NCBI GenBank assembly: GCA_027489175.1
Contig: JAIYAE010000027.1
Coordinates: 1-64,000, forward strand
Direction: 5' to 3'
Origin: Rhodobacter sp.
GTDB taxonomy: Bacteria > Pseudomonadota > Alphaproteobacteria > Rhodobacterales > Rhodobacteraceae
DNA length: 64,000 bases
Under the pieces are notes generated by a model. It saw only the letters and a list, made by a program, of their open reading frames with translations, ran no database searches and was not told where the DNA came from. The position numbers and the translations under genes are program-made. Of this stretch, positions 35,591 to 43,302 are shown piece by piece; position 1 is the stretch's first letter; each line of letters begins with the position of its first letter.

Positions 35591-36394
35591 CTAGAACCCG
35601 AAGGAAAGAGCCAGAAGGGCTGCGGTTCCCACGATGATTCGCCACCAGCCAAACAGCGCATAGCCGCGGCGGGAAATGTAGCTTAGCACCCAGCGCACCA
35701 CCAAAAGCGCGGTGATAAAGGCCACGGAAAAGCCAACCGCAATGTCCCAAACTGCCCCGAAATCAAGGACATCACGGCTTTTGTACAGGTCATAGGCCAC
35801 AGCGGCCCCCATCGTCGGCAGGCTGAGGAGGAAGGAAAACTCAGCCGCCGCCCGCTTTTCCACCCCCATCAGCAACGCACCCACAATCGTCGCCCCGGAC
35901 CGGCTGACCCCGGGGATCATCGCCAGGCATTGGCAGAGCCCGATCGCCAAGGATTTGCCCAGCGGCAGCGCCAGCGCGTCATGATGGACCGGCGGCGGGG
36001 CGATCCGGTCGATGACCAAGAGGACAAACCCGCCCAGGATCAGCATGACGGCGATCAGCATCGGCGTTTCGAACAGCACCGTCTTGATGAAGTCATGCGC
36101 CAGAAGGCCAACCAAGACAGCCGGCAAGAACGCCAGCAGGATGGAGACTATCGCCCGCCGTGCCGCATCGTCATGCCTAGCCCGAAGGAGCAGCTGTGCC
36201 ACCATCGCCGCATAGACCGAGGTCAGCGCAAGGATCGCCCCAAGCTGAATCACGACCTCGAACGTGCGGCCTTTAGAGTCGAACCCCAAGAAATGCCCGG
36301 CCAGCAGAAGATGCCCGGTTGAGGAGACGGGCAGAAACTCGGTCAGGCCTTCCAGCAAACCCAAAAGCGCCGCGGTGATGGTTGAGTTTTCCAT
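35591..36394 (-). CDS. uppP: Undecaprenyl-diphosphatase (BacA type)
   Basis: Integral membrane enzyme recycling undecaprenyl diphosphate to the monophosphate for cell-wall synthesis; confers bacitracin tolerance. Both family motifs are present: '[17 protein letters not shown]' (~residues 15-31) and '[10 protein letters not shown]' (~residue 160). The length of 267 residues with about eight hydrophobic segments is normal. It starts 3 bp after the cytochrome-like gene stop, so the three genes from the NDUFA9-like one appear to form an operon. Confidence 0.96.
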   Translation of the reverse strand: MENSTITAALLGLLEGLTEFLPVSSTGHLLLAGHFLGFDSKGRTFEVVIQLGAILALTSVYAAMVAQLLLRARHDDAARRAIVSILLAFLPAVLVGLLAHDFIKTVLFETPMLIAVMLILGGFVLLVIDRIAPPPVHHDALALPLGKSLAIGLCQCLAMIPGVSRSGATIVGALLMGVEKRAAAEFSFLLSLPTMGAAVAYDLYKSRDVLDFGAVWDIAVGFSVAFITALLVVRWVLSYISRRGYALFGWWRIIVGTAALLALSFGF

Positions 36395-36397
36395 GCC

Positions 36398-37282
36398 TTA
36401 CCTGTCACGGACCCTTTCAGCCTTCACCGTGCCATCCGCCAGCACGGTGCCCCGCATTTCCGCCGCATCGCCGATAGCGGGGCGATCGTCGATCCGGGTG
36501 CTGCCATCGACCAGGAAGGCCGCGCCGTCAATCTCGGCCTCGGCGGTCAGGGTGCCGCGCAGGCGAATGCGCGCACCTACCGGGATTGGCGCAAGCTTCC
36601 CATCGGCATCCGGTGCGCCCTGGGCGATCCAGTCGTGGATCAGGCGGATATCCTCATCCGGCAACCAGGGGGGGCCGTCAAAGGGCATGCGGGGGTCAGA
36701 CAGCCCGGTGATCCGACGCCAGACCTCTGACATCTCCGGGTTTCCCGGCAGCACCGCCAGCCGATCCCCGCCTTGCAGCACGGCCGCAAGGCTGTCCAGC
36801 CGAAGGCCTTCGGGTGGGGCGCCAAGCTTTGAATTGTCAGAGTGGCACTTGATGCAGCCCTTCAGGAAGATCGGCTCGACGTCCGACCAAAGCACCGGCT
36901 CGCCCGGAGCGGGGCGCTTGCGTTCGGGTGCGGCGGCAAGGGTCACGTCGCCGGCAGGCATTCCGGCCATGACCCAGCCTTCGACCATGGCAACCTCGTC
37001 AGGCGCAAGAAACGGTGGGCCATCCAGCGGCATCTGCGGTTCCGCCTCGCCCCGCAGGCGCTGCAGAAGCGGGCTTGCCGCGTCGCCAGCCAGAACGACG
37101 GGGCCATTTTCGCTGCCCCTCAACACACTCTCAAGCGTATCCAGCCGCAGGCCGAGTGGGGCGTCGTCACCGGAATGGCAGATCACGCAACGGTCGATAA
37201 ACAGCGCGCCGACCTGCGAGAAGTCCTGGCCCAGCCCCGGCCCGGCAAGAACGCCAAAGGCAAGGGCCGCGCGAAGGATCAC
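36398..37282 (-). CDS. Secreted protein with two CxxCH haem motifs (planctomycete-type cytochrome c-like)
   Basis: I choose GTG 37282, which overlaps the preceding stop (GTGA) and gives the signal peptide 'ILRAALAFGVLAGPGLGQ'; the longer ORF start has none. Haem c motifs CVICH (~residue 33) and CIKCH (~residue 145) each begin a similar block ('LRLDTLESVLRGSENG' and 'LRLDSLAAVLQGGDRL'), so the protein is an internal duplication of the c-type domain found in planctomycete-like cytochromes. The C-terminus resembles a small beta domain. Likely periplasmic electron carrier; partner unknown. Confidence 0.8.
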   Translation of the reverse strand: MILRAALAFGVLAGPGLGQDFSQVGALFIDRCVICHSGDDAPLGLRLDTLESVLRGSENGPVVLAGDAASPLLQRLRGEAEPQMPLDGPPFLAPDEVAMVEGWVMAGMPAGDVTLAAAPERKRPAPGEPVLWSDVEPIFLKGCIKCHSDNSKLGAPPEGLRLDSLAAVLQGGDRLAVLPGNPEMSEVWRRITGLSDPRMPFDGPPWLPDEDIRLIHDWIAQGAPDADGKLAPIPVGARIRLRGTLTAEAEIDGAAFLVDGSTRIDDRPAIGDAAEMRGTVLADGTVKAERVRDR

Positions 37283-38265
37283 GTCTTTTTCAGGTTCTTG
37301 GCAGACCCCTTGATGGCCGCATACTGGCCCGAGGGGCGATAGCGCCACAGATACTCCGGCAGCACGGCCTCCATCGCGGTGGGGGTAATGCCAAGGTCGG
37401 CAAAGCCCTTGGCACCGGACGCCACCACATTGTCCCGCGCCAGGTTCTTGACCTGATCGCGGGTGATCATCTTGTTCTCGATCAGCCCCAGGGACACGGC
37501 CTGCACCATGTCAAAGCCAAAGCCCATGATCCGGGCAAAGAAGAACGGCACGTTGACCACGGCGCGGCGGCGCTGGATCACCTTCAGCATCCGGTGCATC
37601 AGACCCCGGAATGTGTCCACCTCGGGCCCGCCAAGCTCATAGATGCCGGGGGCGGCCTGGCCCAGCACGGCTTTCACCGCCGCCTGCGCCACATCATCCA
37701 CATAGACCGGCTGGAACCGGGTCTCGGCCCCGACCACAGGCAGCACCGGCCCCAGACGCGTCATCGCGGCGAACCGGTTGAAAAAGCCGTCCTCGGTCCC
37801 GAAGATGATCGACGGACGCAGGATCACCGCGCCTGGGAACGCGGCCTGAACCGCCTGTTCCCCCAGCGCCTTGCTGCGGGAATAGTCGCTGTCGGACGCA
37901 GCATCCGCCCCGATGGCCGAAATCTGCACCAGATGTGCCACCCCTTCGGCAGCGGCGATCCGGGCGATCCGGGCAGCGCCATCAGCCTGCACCGCATCAA
38001 AGGTGTTCTTGCCCGACCGGTTCAGGATGCCCACGCAATTTACCACCGCCTGCGCCCCATGCAGCGCCGCGCGGACCGAGGCATCGTCCCGGATATTGCA
38101 GGCCACCGGCTCAACCTGCCCGGGCGTGCCATAGGGGCGCACGAACAGCGCCTCGTTCGGGCGGCGGACGGCGACGCGGACGCGCCAGCCCTCTTTCGCC
38201 ATGCGCCGTGCGATATAGCGGCCAACAAAGCCCGATCCGCCGAAGATGGTGACAAGCCTGGTCAT
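37279..38265 (-). CDS. NAD(P)-binding epimerase-like protein, complex I NDUFA9 type
   Basis: Extended short-chain dehydrogenase with the dinucleotide motif 'TIFGGSGFVGRYIAR' at the N-terminus and 'YSRSKALGEQAVQAAFPGAVILRPSIIFG' in the middle, the pattern of the NDUFA9/complex I accessory subunit family. The start is placed at 38265 (MTRLVTIFGG), after CAGGAGTTCAGGC; the supplied ORF runs back antisense through the tRNA gene. 328 residues. In alphaproteobacteria such proteins may assist complex I or act as sugar-nucleotide/quinone-linked reductases. Confidence 0.85.
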   Translation of the reverse strand: MTRLVTIFGGSGFVGRYIARRMAKEGWRVRVAVRRPNEALFVRPYGTPGQVEPVACNIRDDASVRAALHGAQAVVNCVGILNRSGKNTFDAVQADGAARIARIAAAEGVAHLVQISAIGADAASDSDYSRSKALGEQAVQAAFPGAVILRPSIIFGTEDGFFNRFAAMTRLGPVLPVVGAETRFQPVYVDDVAQAAVKAVLGQAAPGIYELGGPEVDTFRGLMHRMLKVIQRRRAVVNVPFFFARIMGFGFDMVQAVSLGLIENKMITRDQVKNLARDNVVASGAKGFADLGITPTAMEAVLPEYLWRYRPSGQYAAIKGSAKNLKKT

Positions 38266-38377
38266 GCCTGAACTCCTGTTCGAAGCCGCGAAAGGGCTGG
38301 AAACTGGCCGGATCAATAGCCCCCGCGCAGGAACCCGGCAAGGCCAAACCGGTGCGGCAAATTTTGTAGCCGGGCCG

Positions 38378-38405
38378 TTGACTTCACCAAACCGGGCCGT
38401 TACAT
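38378..38405 (+). promoter_or_regulatory. Candidate sigma-70 promoter of tRNA-Leu
   Basis: TTGACT, 16 bp, TTACAT ends 11 bp before the first base of the tRNA gene, the distance expected for a stable-RNA promoter. Confidence 0.65.
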
Positions 38406-38416
38406 CGCCCATCAGT

Positions 38417-38501
38417 GCCCAGATGGCGGAATTGGTAGACGCACTGGTTTCAGGTACCAGCGCTGCAAGGCGTGGAGGTTCGAGTCCTCTTCTGGGCACC
38501 A
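38417..38501 (+). tRNA. tRNA-Leu (anticodon CAG)
   Basis: Acceptor arms GCCCAGA and TCTGGGC pair over seven bases, with A73 and an encoded CCA. The anticodon stem CTGGT/ACCAG encloses loop TTCAGGT, giving anticodon CAG (reads CUG). A long variable arm (CGCTGCAAGGCGT) and T-loop TTCGAGT fit a class II tRNA-Leu. Confidence 0.97.
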
Positions 38502-38505
38502 TTCC

Positions 38506-38538
38506 AAAGGCCGCGCTTCCGCAAGGGGCGCGGCCTTT
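38506..38538 (+). terminator. Terminator of tRNA-Leu
   Basis: AAAGGCCGCGC / GCGCGGCCTTT is a perfect 11-bp stem around an 11-nt loop, followed by CGCTTTTCC, 4 bp after the tRNA. Confidence 0.85.
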
Positions 38539-38555
38539 CGCTTTTCCAGCCCCCC

Positions 38556-38695
38556 TATACAGCTTGCGCCGTTTCAGGTAGGTGCCCCCAACGGTCGAGA
38601 TTCCGGGACTGTGGGCGAGGAGGCCCGCACCAAGGGGACGTAAGGCCGTTTGGCTTATCGGGCATCATGAGGTGCCCCCCTTTGGAAAGACATTC
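38556..38695 (+). promoter_or_regulatory. Structured 5' leader of the DEAD-box helicase
   Basis: A TATACA box at 38556 may be the -10. The leader can fold into a three-way junction: closing stem CCAAGGG(G)/(C)CCCTTTGG (38630-38637 with 38677-38685), hairpin TAAGGCC-GTTT-GGCTTA, and hairpin GGGCATC-ATGA-GGTGCCC. The closing stem ends in the TTTGGAAAG that serves as ribosome site, so folding could control translation, for instance with temperature or by helicase feedback. Folding was done by eye. Confidence 0.45.
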
Positions 38696-41023
38696 ATGAC
38701 GATGACAAACGTGGCCGCGCCGCTGGCGCAGGCTTTGGCGGACAAGGGCTATGAGGCCCTGACTGCCGTGCAGGCGGCTGTGCTCGCCGAAGGCGTCTCC
38801 GGGCGCGACATGCTGGTTTCGGCGCAGACCGGATCGGGCAAGACGGTGGCCTTTGGCCTGGCGATTGCGCCTGAAATTCTGGGCGGGCAGGACCGCCTTT
38901 TATACGCAGACCAGCCCCTTGCGCTGATCATTGCGCCCACGCGGGAACTGGCGCTGCAGGTCGCGCGGGAACTGGAATGGCTTTACGCGGGCGCCGGCGC
39001 CAAGATCGCCACCTGTGTCGGCGGCATGGACTACCGCACCGAAAAGCGCGCGCTGGAGCGTGGGGCGCATATCGTCGTCGGCACGCCGGGCCGCCTGCGC
39101 GACCATATCGACCGCCGCAGTCTTGATCTTTCGGGCCTGAAAGCCGCGGTACTCGACGAGGCCGACGAGATGCTCGATCTGGGCTTTGCCGAGGATCTGG
39201 AATTCATCCTCGCCGCCGCCCCCGCCAAACGCCGCACCCTGATGTTCTCGGCCACCGTGCCCAAGGAAATCGAAAAGCTGGCGGGCACCTTCCAGAATGA
39301 TGCCCTGCGTATCGTGGCCCAAGGTGAATCGCGCCAACACGTCGATATCGAATACAAGGCCTTCAGCGTCGCCGTCCGCGACCGTGAGCATGCCATCTTC
39401 AACATCCTGCGGTTCTACGAATCGCAGACCGCTATCGTCTTCTGCAAGACGCGGGTGAACGTGAATCACCTGATGGCCCGCATGGGCAATCGTGGTTTTC
39501 AGGTCGTGGCGCTGTCGGGTGAGCTTTCGCAGCAGGAACGCACCCATGCGCTGCAGGCCCTTCGTGACGGCCGGGCGCGCGTCTGCATCGCTACTGACGT
39601 CGCCGCGCGCGGGATCGACCTGCCGGGGCTGGAACTGGTGATCCACGCTGACCTTCCGTCAAACTCTGAAATCCTGCTGCACCGGTCGGGTCGGACGGGC
39701 CGGGCGGGCAAAAAGGGTGTCTCTGCCCTTGTGGTGACGCCCGCAGAATTCAAGAAAGCCCAGCGCCTGTTGCAAGGTGCCAAGGTCGTGGCCGAATGGG
39801 GCGCTGCCCCGGGGGCCGACGAAGTGCAGGCCAAGGATGACCTGAGGATCCTTGAGCATCCAGCACTTCTGGCCGGGGTCGGCGATGATATGGACATGGC
39901 GCAGGGTCTTCTGGACCGCTTCGGCGCCGAAGCCGTGGCCGCAGGCTTTGTGCGGATGTGGCGCGAGGGCCGCTCTGCGCCCGAGGTGCTGTCGTCGGAT
40001 CAGGCCAACCCGCCGCAAAGTGCTCCGCCACGCGAACGGGGTGAGTTTGGCCCCTCGGTCTGGTTCCGCCTGTCGGTCGGCCGCGCTGGCCGGGCCGAAG
40101 CACGCTGGCTTTTGCCCAAGATCTGTGACGCGGGTGGCATCGGCAAGGATGGCATCGGCGCCATCCGCGTGCGTGAGGATGAAACCTTCGTGCAGATCGC
40201 AGCACCCCTGGCCGACAAATTCGGCGCTTCGGTTGAGTTGGACCGTGACCTTCTGATGCAGCGCATCGAAGGTGAGCCGGATCTTGACCGCCCGCGCGCC
40301 CCGTCGGCCAAGTTCGAACGCCCGGAACGGGCCGAGCCCCGCCGGGAAAAGCCCGCCTACGCGCCGAAACCCGCACGTCTGGTAGAAGACGACGCGGCCC
40401 CGCAGCGCGCCGAACCGGCCAAGAAGCCCTATGCGAAACGCGAGGACAGCCCCCGCGCCGCAGCCCCGAAACCCGCCTATGCCAAACCCGCCTCTTCAAA
40501 GCCTGACTGGCAGGACAAGCCCAAACCCTACGCCAAGCGCGAAGACAGCCCGCGCCCAGCGCGCGCACCCTATGATCCGGACCGTGCTGCCCGTCCCGCA
40601 AGCAATGATGATGCGTCCAAGAAACCTCGCTGGTCACCCGACCAGAAGTCGGCCCCTCGGTCGGCTGGCTACAAAAGCCAAGGCGGCCCAGCTGGAAAAC
40701 CCGCCCGGGCCGAGGGTTACAAGAGCCATGCCGCCACCGGCACCGGCTACAAGCCCAAATCCGAAGGCTACAAGCCGCGCGAAGACAAACCGCGTGAGGA
40801 TGGCGACCGTCCGGCCCGAAAGCCCTATGTTGGCAAAGGCGATGACGCGCGCCCCTTCGTGAAGCGCGACGGACCGGCAAAGTCGGCCGGGTTCAAAAGC
40901 TTTGCCGCTGGCGGGAAGAAGCCCTTCGACAAGGCAGGGGCTACTGCGCGCCCGGCAAAGCCCAAGGCCGATGCCAAGGACACCTCCAAACGCTTCGTCC
41001 CGCCAAAAGCGCCCAAGCGCTAA
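38696..41023 (+). CDS. deaD: DEAD-box ATP-dependent RNA helicase, DeaD/CsdA-like
   Basis: Two RecA-like domains with Walker A 'AQTGSGKT', 'VLDEADEML' (DEAD), 'MFSATVPKE' (SAT) and 'HRSGRTGRAG' (motif VI), followed by a DbpA-type RNA-binding domain (~residues 450-520, 'WFRLSVGRAGRAEARWLLPKI'). The last ~240 residues are a Lys/Arg/Pro-rich disordered tail with repeated 'PYAKREDSPR' and 'EGYK'-like units. ATG 38696 follows GGAAAG; 775 residues in total. It probably unwinds structured RNA in ribosome assembly or mRNA decay, especially in the cold. Confidence 0.92.
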   Translation: MTMTNVAAPLAQALADKGYEALTAVQAAVLAEGVSGRDMLVSAQTGSGKTVAFGLAIAPEILGGQDRLLYADQPLALIIAPTRELALQVARELEWLYAGAGAKIATCVGGMDYRTEKRALERGAHIVVGTPGRLRDHIDRRSLDLSGLKAAVLDEADEMLDLGFAEDLEFILAAAPAKRRTLMFSATVPKEIEKLAGTFQNDALRIVAQGESRQHVDIEYKAFSVAVRDREHAIFNILRFYESQTAIVFCKTRVNVNHLMARMGNRGFQVVALSGELSQQERTHALQALRDGRARVCIATDVAARGIDLPGLELVIHADLPSNSEILLHRSGRTGRAGKKGVSALVVTPAEFKKAQRLLQGAKVVAEWGAAPGADEVQAKDDLRILEHPALLAGVGDDMDMAQGLLDRFGAEAVAAGFVRMWREGRSAPEVLSSDQANPPQSAPPRERGEFGPSVWFRLSVGRAGRAEARWLLPKICDAGGIGKDGIGAIRVREDETFVQIAAPLADKFGASVELDRDLLMQRIEGEPDLDRPRAPSAKFERPERAEPRREKPAYAPKPARLVEDDAAPQRAEPAKKPYAKREDSPRAAAPKPAYAKPASSKPDWQDKPKPYAKREDSPRPARAPYDPDRAARPASNDDASKKPRWSPDQKSAPRSAGYKSQGGPAGKPARAEGYKSHAATGTGYKPKSEGYKPREDKPREDGDRPARKPYVGKGDDARPFVKRDGPAKSAGFKSFAAGGKKPFDKAGATARPAKPKADAKDTSKRFVPPKAPKR

Positions 41024-41042
41024 GACCTTTGCAACGCTTGGG

Positions 41043-41083
41043 CCGGAGTTTTTAAAAACTCCGGTCCGGTTTCTTGCAAGAAA
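41043..41083. terminator. Double palindrome between deaD and the CysQ-like gene
   Basis: CCGGAGTTTTTAAAAACTCCGG (41043-41064) is a perfect 22-bp palindrome, and TTTCTTGCAAGAAA (41070-41083) a perfect 14-bp one. They lie between two convergent genes and suit a bidirectional terminator. Confidence 0.75.
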
Positions 41084-41089
41084 TCGGCG

Positions 41090-41866
41090 CTACCCCCGCA
41101 GCCTGCGCAGTGCCTCGGCATGCAGCGCGGGCGGTAGCGCCAAAACCCCGCTCGCCTGTGCGCCGGATGTGTTGAAGCGCAAGGTTGCACCCGTCTGATC
41201 GGTCACCACCGCCCCGGCACGTTCAGCGATAAGTGCGCCTGCCGCGATGTCCCATTCCCAGGCGTCCTGCAGGGTCAGCATCCCGTCATGCCGTCCTTCC
41301 GCCGCAAGGCACAGCCGGTAGGCCAGCGAGGCGCGGAAACTGCGATGAATCTCCGGCACCCCGCCCGGCCATTTTTCCGGCAGCAAGTTGGCCTTGGTCG
41401 TCAGGATATCCGCCCCCTCCAGCCGGTCTCGGCGGCTGACCGCTATCGGCTGGCCATCTTTCAGCGGCGCTGACGTCAATGAGGCGGTATAAATCTTGTC
41501 CAGCGCAGGCAGGAACACCACCCCAGCCGTCACCTTGCCCTGCTGCACTATGGCCAGTGAATGGGCAAAGGTTTCCTCCCCGGCCACGAAGGCGCGGGTG
41601 CCGTCGATCGGGTCGATGATGAAGACCGTCTCACGCGACAGGCGCGCGGCATCGTCGGGCGTTTCCTCGGACAGCCAGCCATAGTCCGGGCGCGCGGCCA
41701 GAAGGACGGATTTCAGCATGTCGTTGACCGCAAGGTCCGCCTCGGTCACCGGGCCGTGGTCGCCGCCCTTGTCCCAGACCTTCGGCTCACGCCGCCAATA
41801 GCGCAGGGCGATCCGCCCGGCTTCCCGCGCGGCATCGGTCAAGAGGGCAAGATCACGCTCCGGCAA
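41090..41866 (-). CDS. cysQ: 3'(2'),5'-bisphosphate nucleotidase, CysQ-like (inositol monophosphatase family)
   Basis: Mg-dependent phosphatase with 'EETPDD', 'IDPIDGTRAFV' and 'WEWDIAAGALIAERAG', the metal-binding motifs of the family; 258 residues. CysQ proteins hydrolyse 3'-phosphoadenosine 5'-phosphate from sulfur assimilation. Related inositol/fructose phosphatases share these motifs, so the symbol is tentative. The start overlaps the end of pmbA by 14 bp. Confidence 0.82.
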   Translation of the reverse strand: MPERDLALLTDAAREAGRIALRYWRREPKVWDKGGDHGPVTEADLAVNDMLKSVLLAARPDYGWLSEETPDDAARLSRETVFIIDPIDGTRAFVAGEETFAHSLAIVQQGKVTAGVVFLPALDKIYTASLTSAPLKDGQPIAVSRRDRLEGADILTTKANLLPEKWPGGVPEIHRSFRASLAYRLCLAAEGRHDGMLTLQDAWEWDIAAGALIAERAGAVVTDQTGATLRFNTSGAQASGVLALPPALHAEALRRLRG

Positions 41867-43196
41867 GGGTCATCCCGTCGATCAGGATGGACGGAACGCG
41901 CGTCGACAGATGCGCGCGGGCGTCATTGGCCGGCACGATCCGCATCAGCATGTCGCGCAGGTTGCCCGCGATGGTGCATTCGTGCACCGGGTGCGAAATC
42001 ACCCCGTTTTCGACCCAGAACCCGGACGCCCCGCGCGAATAATCGCCGGTGGTGGGGTTGATGGTCGAGCCGATCATCGAAGTGACCAGAAGCCCCGTTC
42101 CCATCTGGACAATCAGGTCGTCCCGGCTGTGACGTCCCGCGCTCAGGTCAAGGTTGGTGGTCGATGGCGAGGGCGGCGCGCCGGTCCCGCGGAACGCGTT
42201 GGCGGTGGACGCCATCCCCAGCTTGCGCCCGGTGGCAAGGTCCAGCACCCAGCCGGTCAGGACGCCATCTGACACAATCTCACGCCGCCGCGTCGCCAGA
42301 CCCTCACCATCAAACGGGCGTGAGCCGGAGATACGTGGCCGGTGCGGGTCCTCGATCAGTGACAGGCCATCCGGCAGCACCTGCTTGCCCAGAAGATCCC
42401 GCGCCCAGGACGACCCACGCGCGATGGAACTGCCATTGATCGCCGACAACAGGTGCCCGATCAGCGAGGCCGCAACCCGTTCATCATAAAGCACCGGATA
42501 GGTGCCGGTCTTCGGCTTCACCGACCCCACGCGCTGCAGGGTCCGCTCAGCCGCCAGCTTGCCGATCCCCTCGGCGCCCGGCATGTCGGCGGCATGGGTC
42601 CGCCCCTCACCGGCGTAGTCGCGCTGCATGTCGGTGCCGGACCCCGTGAACGCCACCCCGGAAAGTGAGGTTGAGGTGCGCCCATAGCCCCCCGAAAACC
42701 CGTTCGTCGCGGCCATGTGCAACTGACGGCGGCTGTAGCCGGCGGCGGCTTCGACTTGGGTGATGCCGTCAAATTCCATGGCCGCGGCTTCGACTGCGCG
42801 GGCGGCGGCTTCCAGCGCAGCAGCACTGGGTTCGGGGGCTGCATCTGCCAGTTCCAGCGCGGCAAGGTCCCAGCCTTGCGCAAGCTGCCCAGGATCGGCC
42901 AGCCCGGCATGCGGGTCTTCCGGCGCCTCACGCGCCATGGCGACGGCGCGTTCCGCCAGCGCGGTGATCGTCGCGGTTGAGGTGTCCGAGGCGGACACAC
43001 AGGCCTGCCGCCGCCCCATCAACACCCGCAGGCCGATCTCAACCCCTTCGGACCGTTCGGCCTGCTCCAAGGCACCTTTGCGAATCTCGATCGACACTGC
43101 CGTACCATCCACCGCCAGCGCGTCGGCACTTTCCGCCCCGGCCTTGCGGGCGGCCTCCAGAAGGGCGGCGGTCAGATCGGAAAGGCTGGCGGTCAT
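41853..43196 (-). CDS. pmbA: PmbA/TldE-family metalloprotease subunit
   Basis: A 447-residue protein of the TldD/PmbA family, which forms heterodimeric Zn proteases acting on peptides such as microcins and antitoxins. The C-terminal conserved blocks 'GASGFWVENGVISHPVHECTIAGNLRDML' and 'RGTGAPPSPSTTNL' are visible. As in PmbA/TldE, the HExxxH motif of TldD is absent. Start at 43196 (MTASLSDLTAAL). Its partner TldD is not in the window. Confidence 0.92.
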   Translation of the reverse strand: MTASLSDLTAALLEAARKAGAESADALAVDGTAVSIEIRKGALEQAERSEGVEIGLRVLMGRRQACVSASDTSTATITALAERAVAMAREAPEDPHAGLADPGQLAQGWDLAALELADAAPEPSAAALEAAARAVEAAAMEFDGITQVEAAAGYSRRQLHMAATNGFSGGYGRTSTSLSGVAFTGSGTDMQRDYAGEGRTHAADMPGAEGIGKLAAERTLQRVGSVKPKTGTYPVLYDERVAASLIGHLLSAINGSSIARGSSWARDLLGKQVLPDGLSLIEDPHRPRISGSRPFDGEGLATRRREIVSDGVLTGWVLDLATGRKLGMASTANAFRGTGAPPSPSTTNLDLSAGRHSRDDLIVQMGTGLLVTSMIGSTINPTTGDYSRGASGFWVENGVISHPVHECTIAGNLRDMLMRIVPANDARAHLSTRVPSILIDGMTLAGA

Positions 43197-43302
43197 GGCT
43201 CGTCCCCTTGGCTTCCTGGTTGAGGTAGCCTTGCCCACCGGCCAGTGCAAGGGCGACCGGCCAACCGGGACGGGCGCAGCCACCCGCCTTAGTGCCAGGG
43301 TG

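Noticed and set aside
39750-40880. 376-codon minus-strand ORF opposite the helicase tail
   Set aside because: The low-complexity tail of deaD keeps the opposite frame open; no ribosome site or family.
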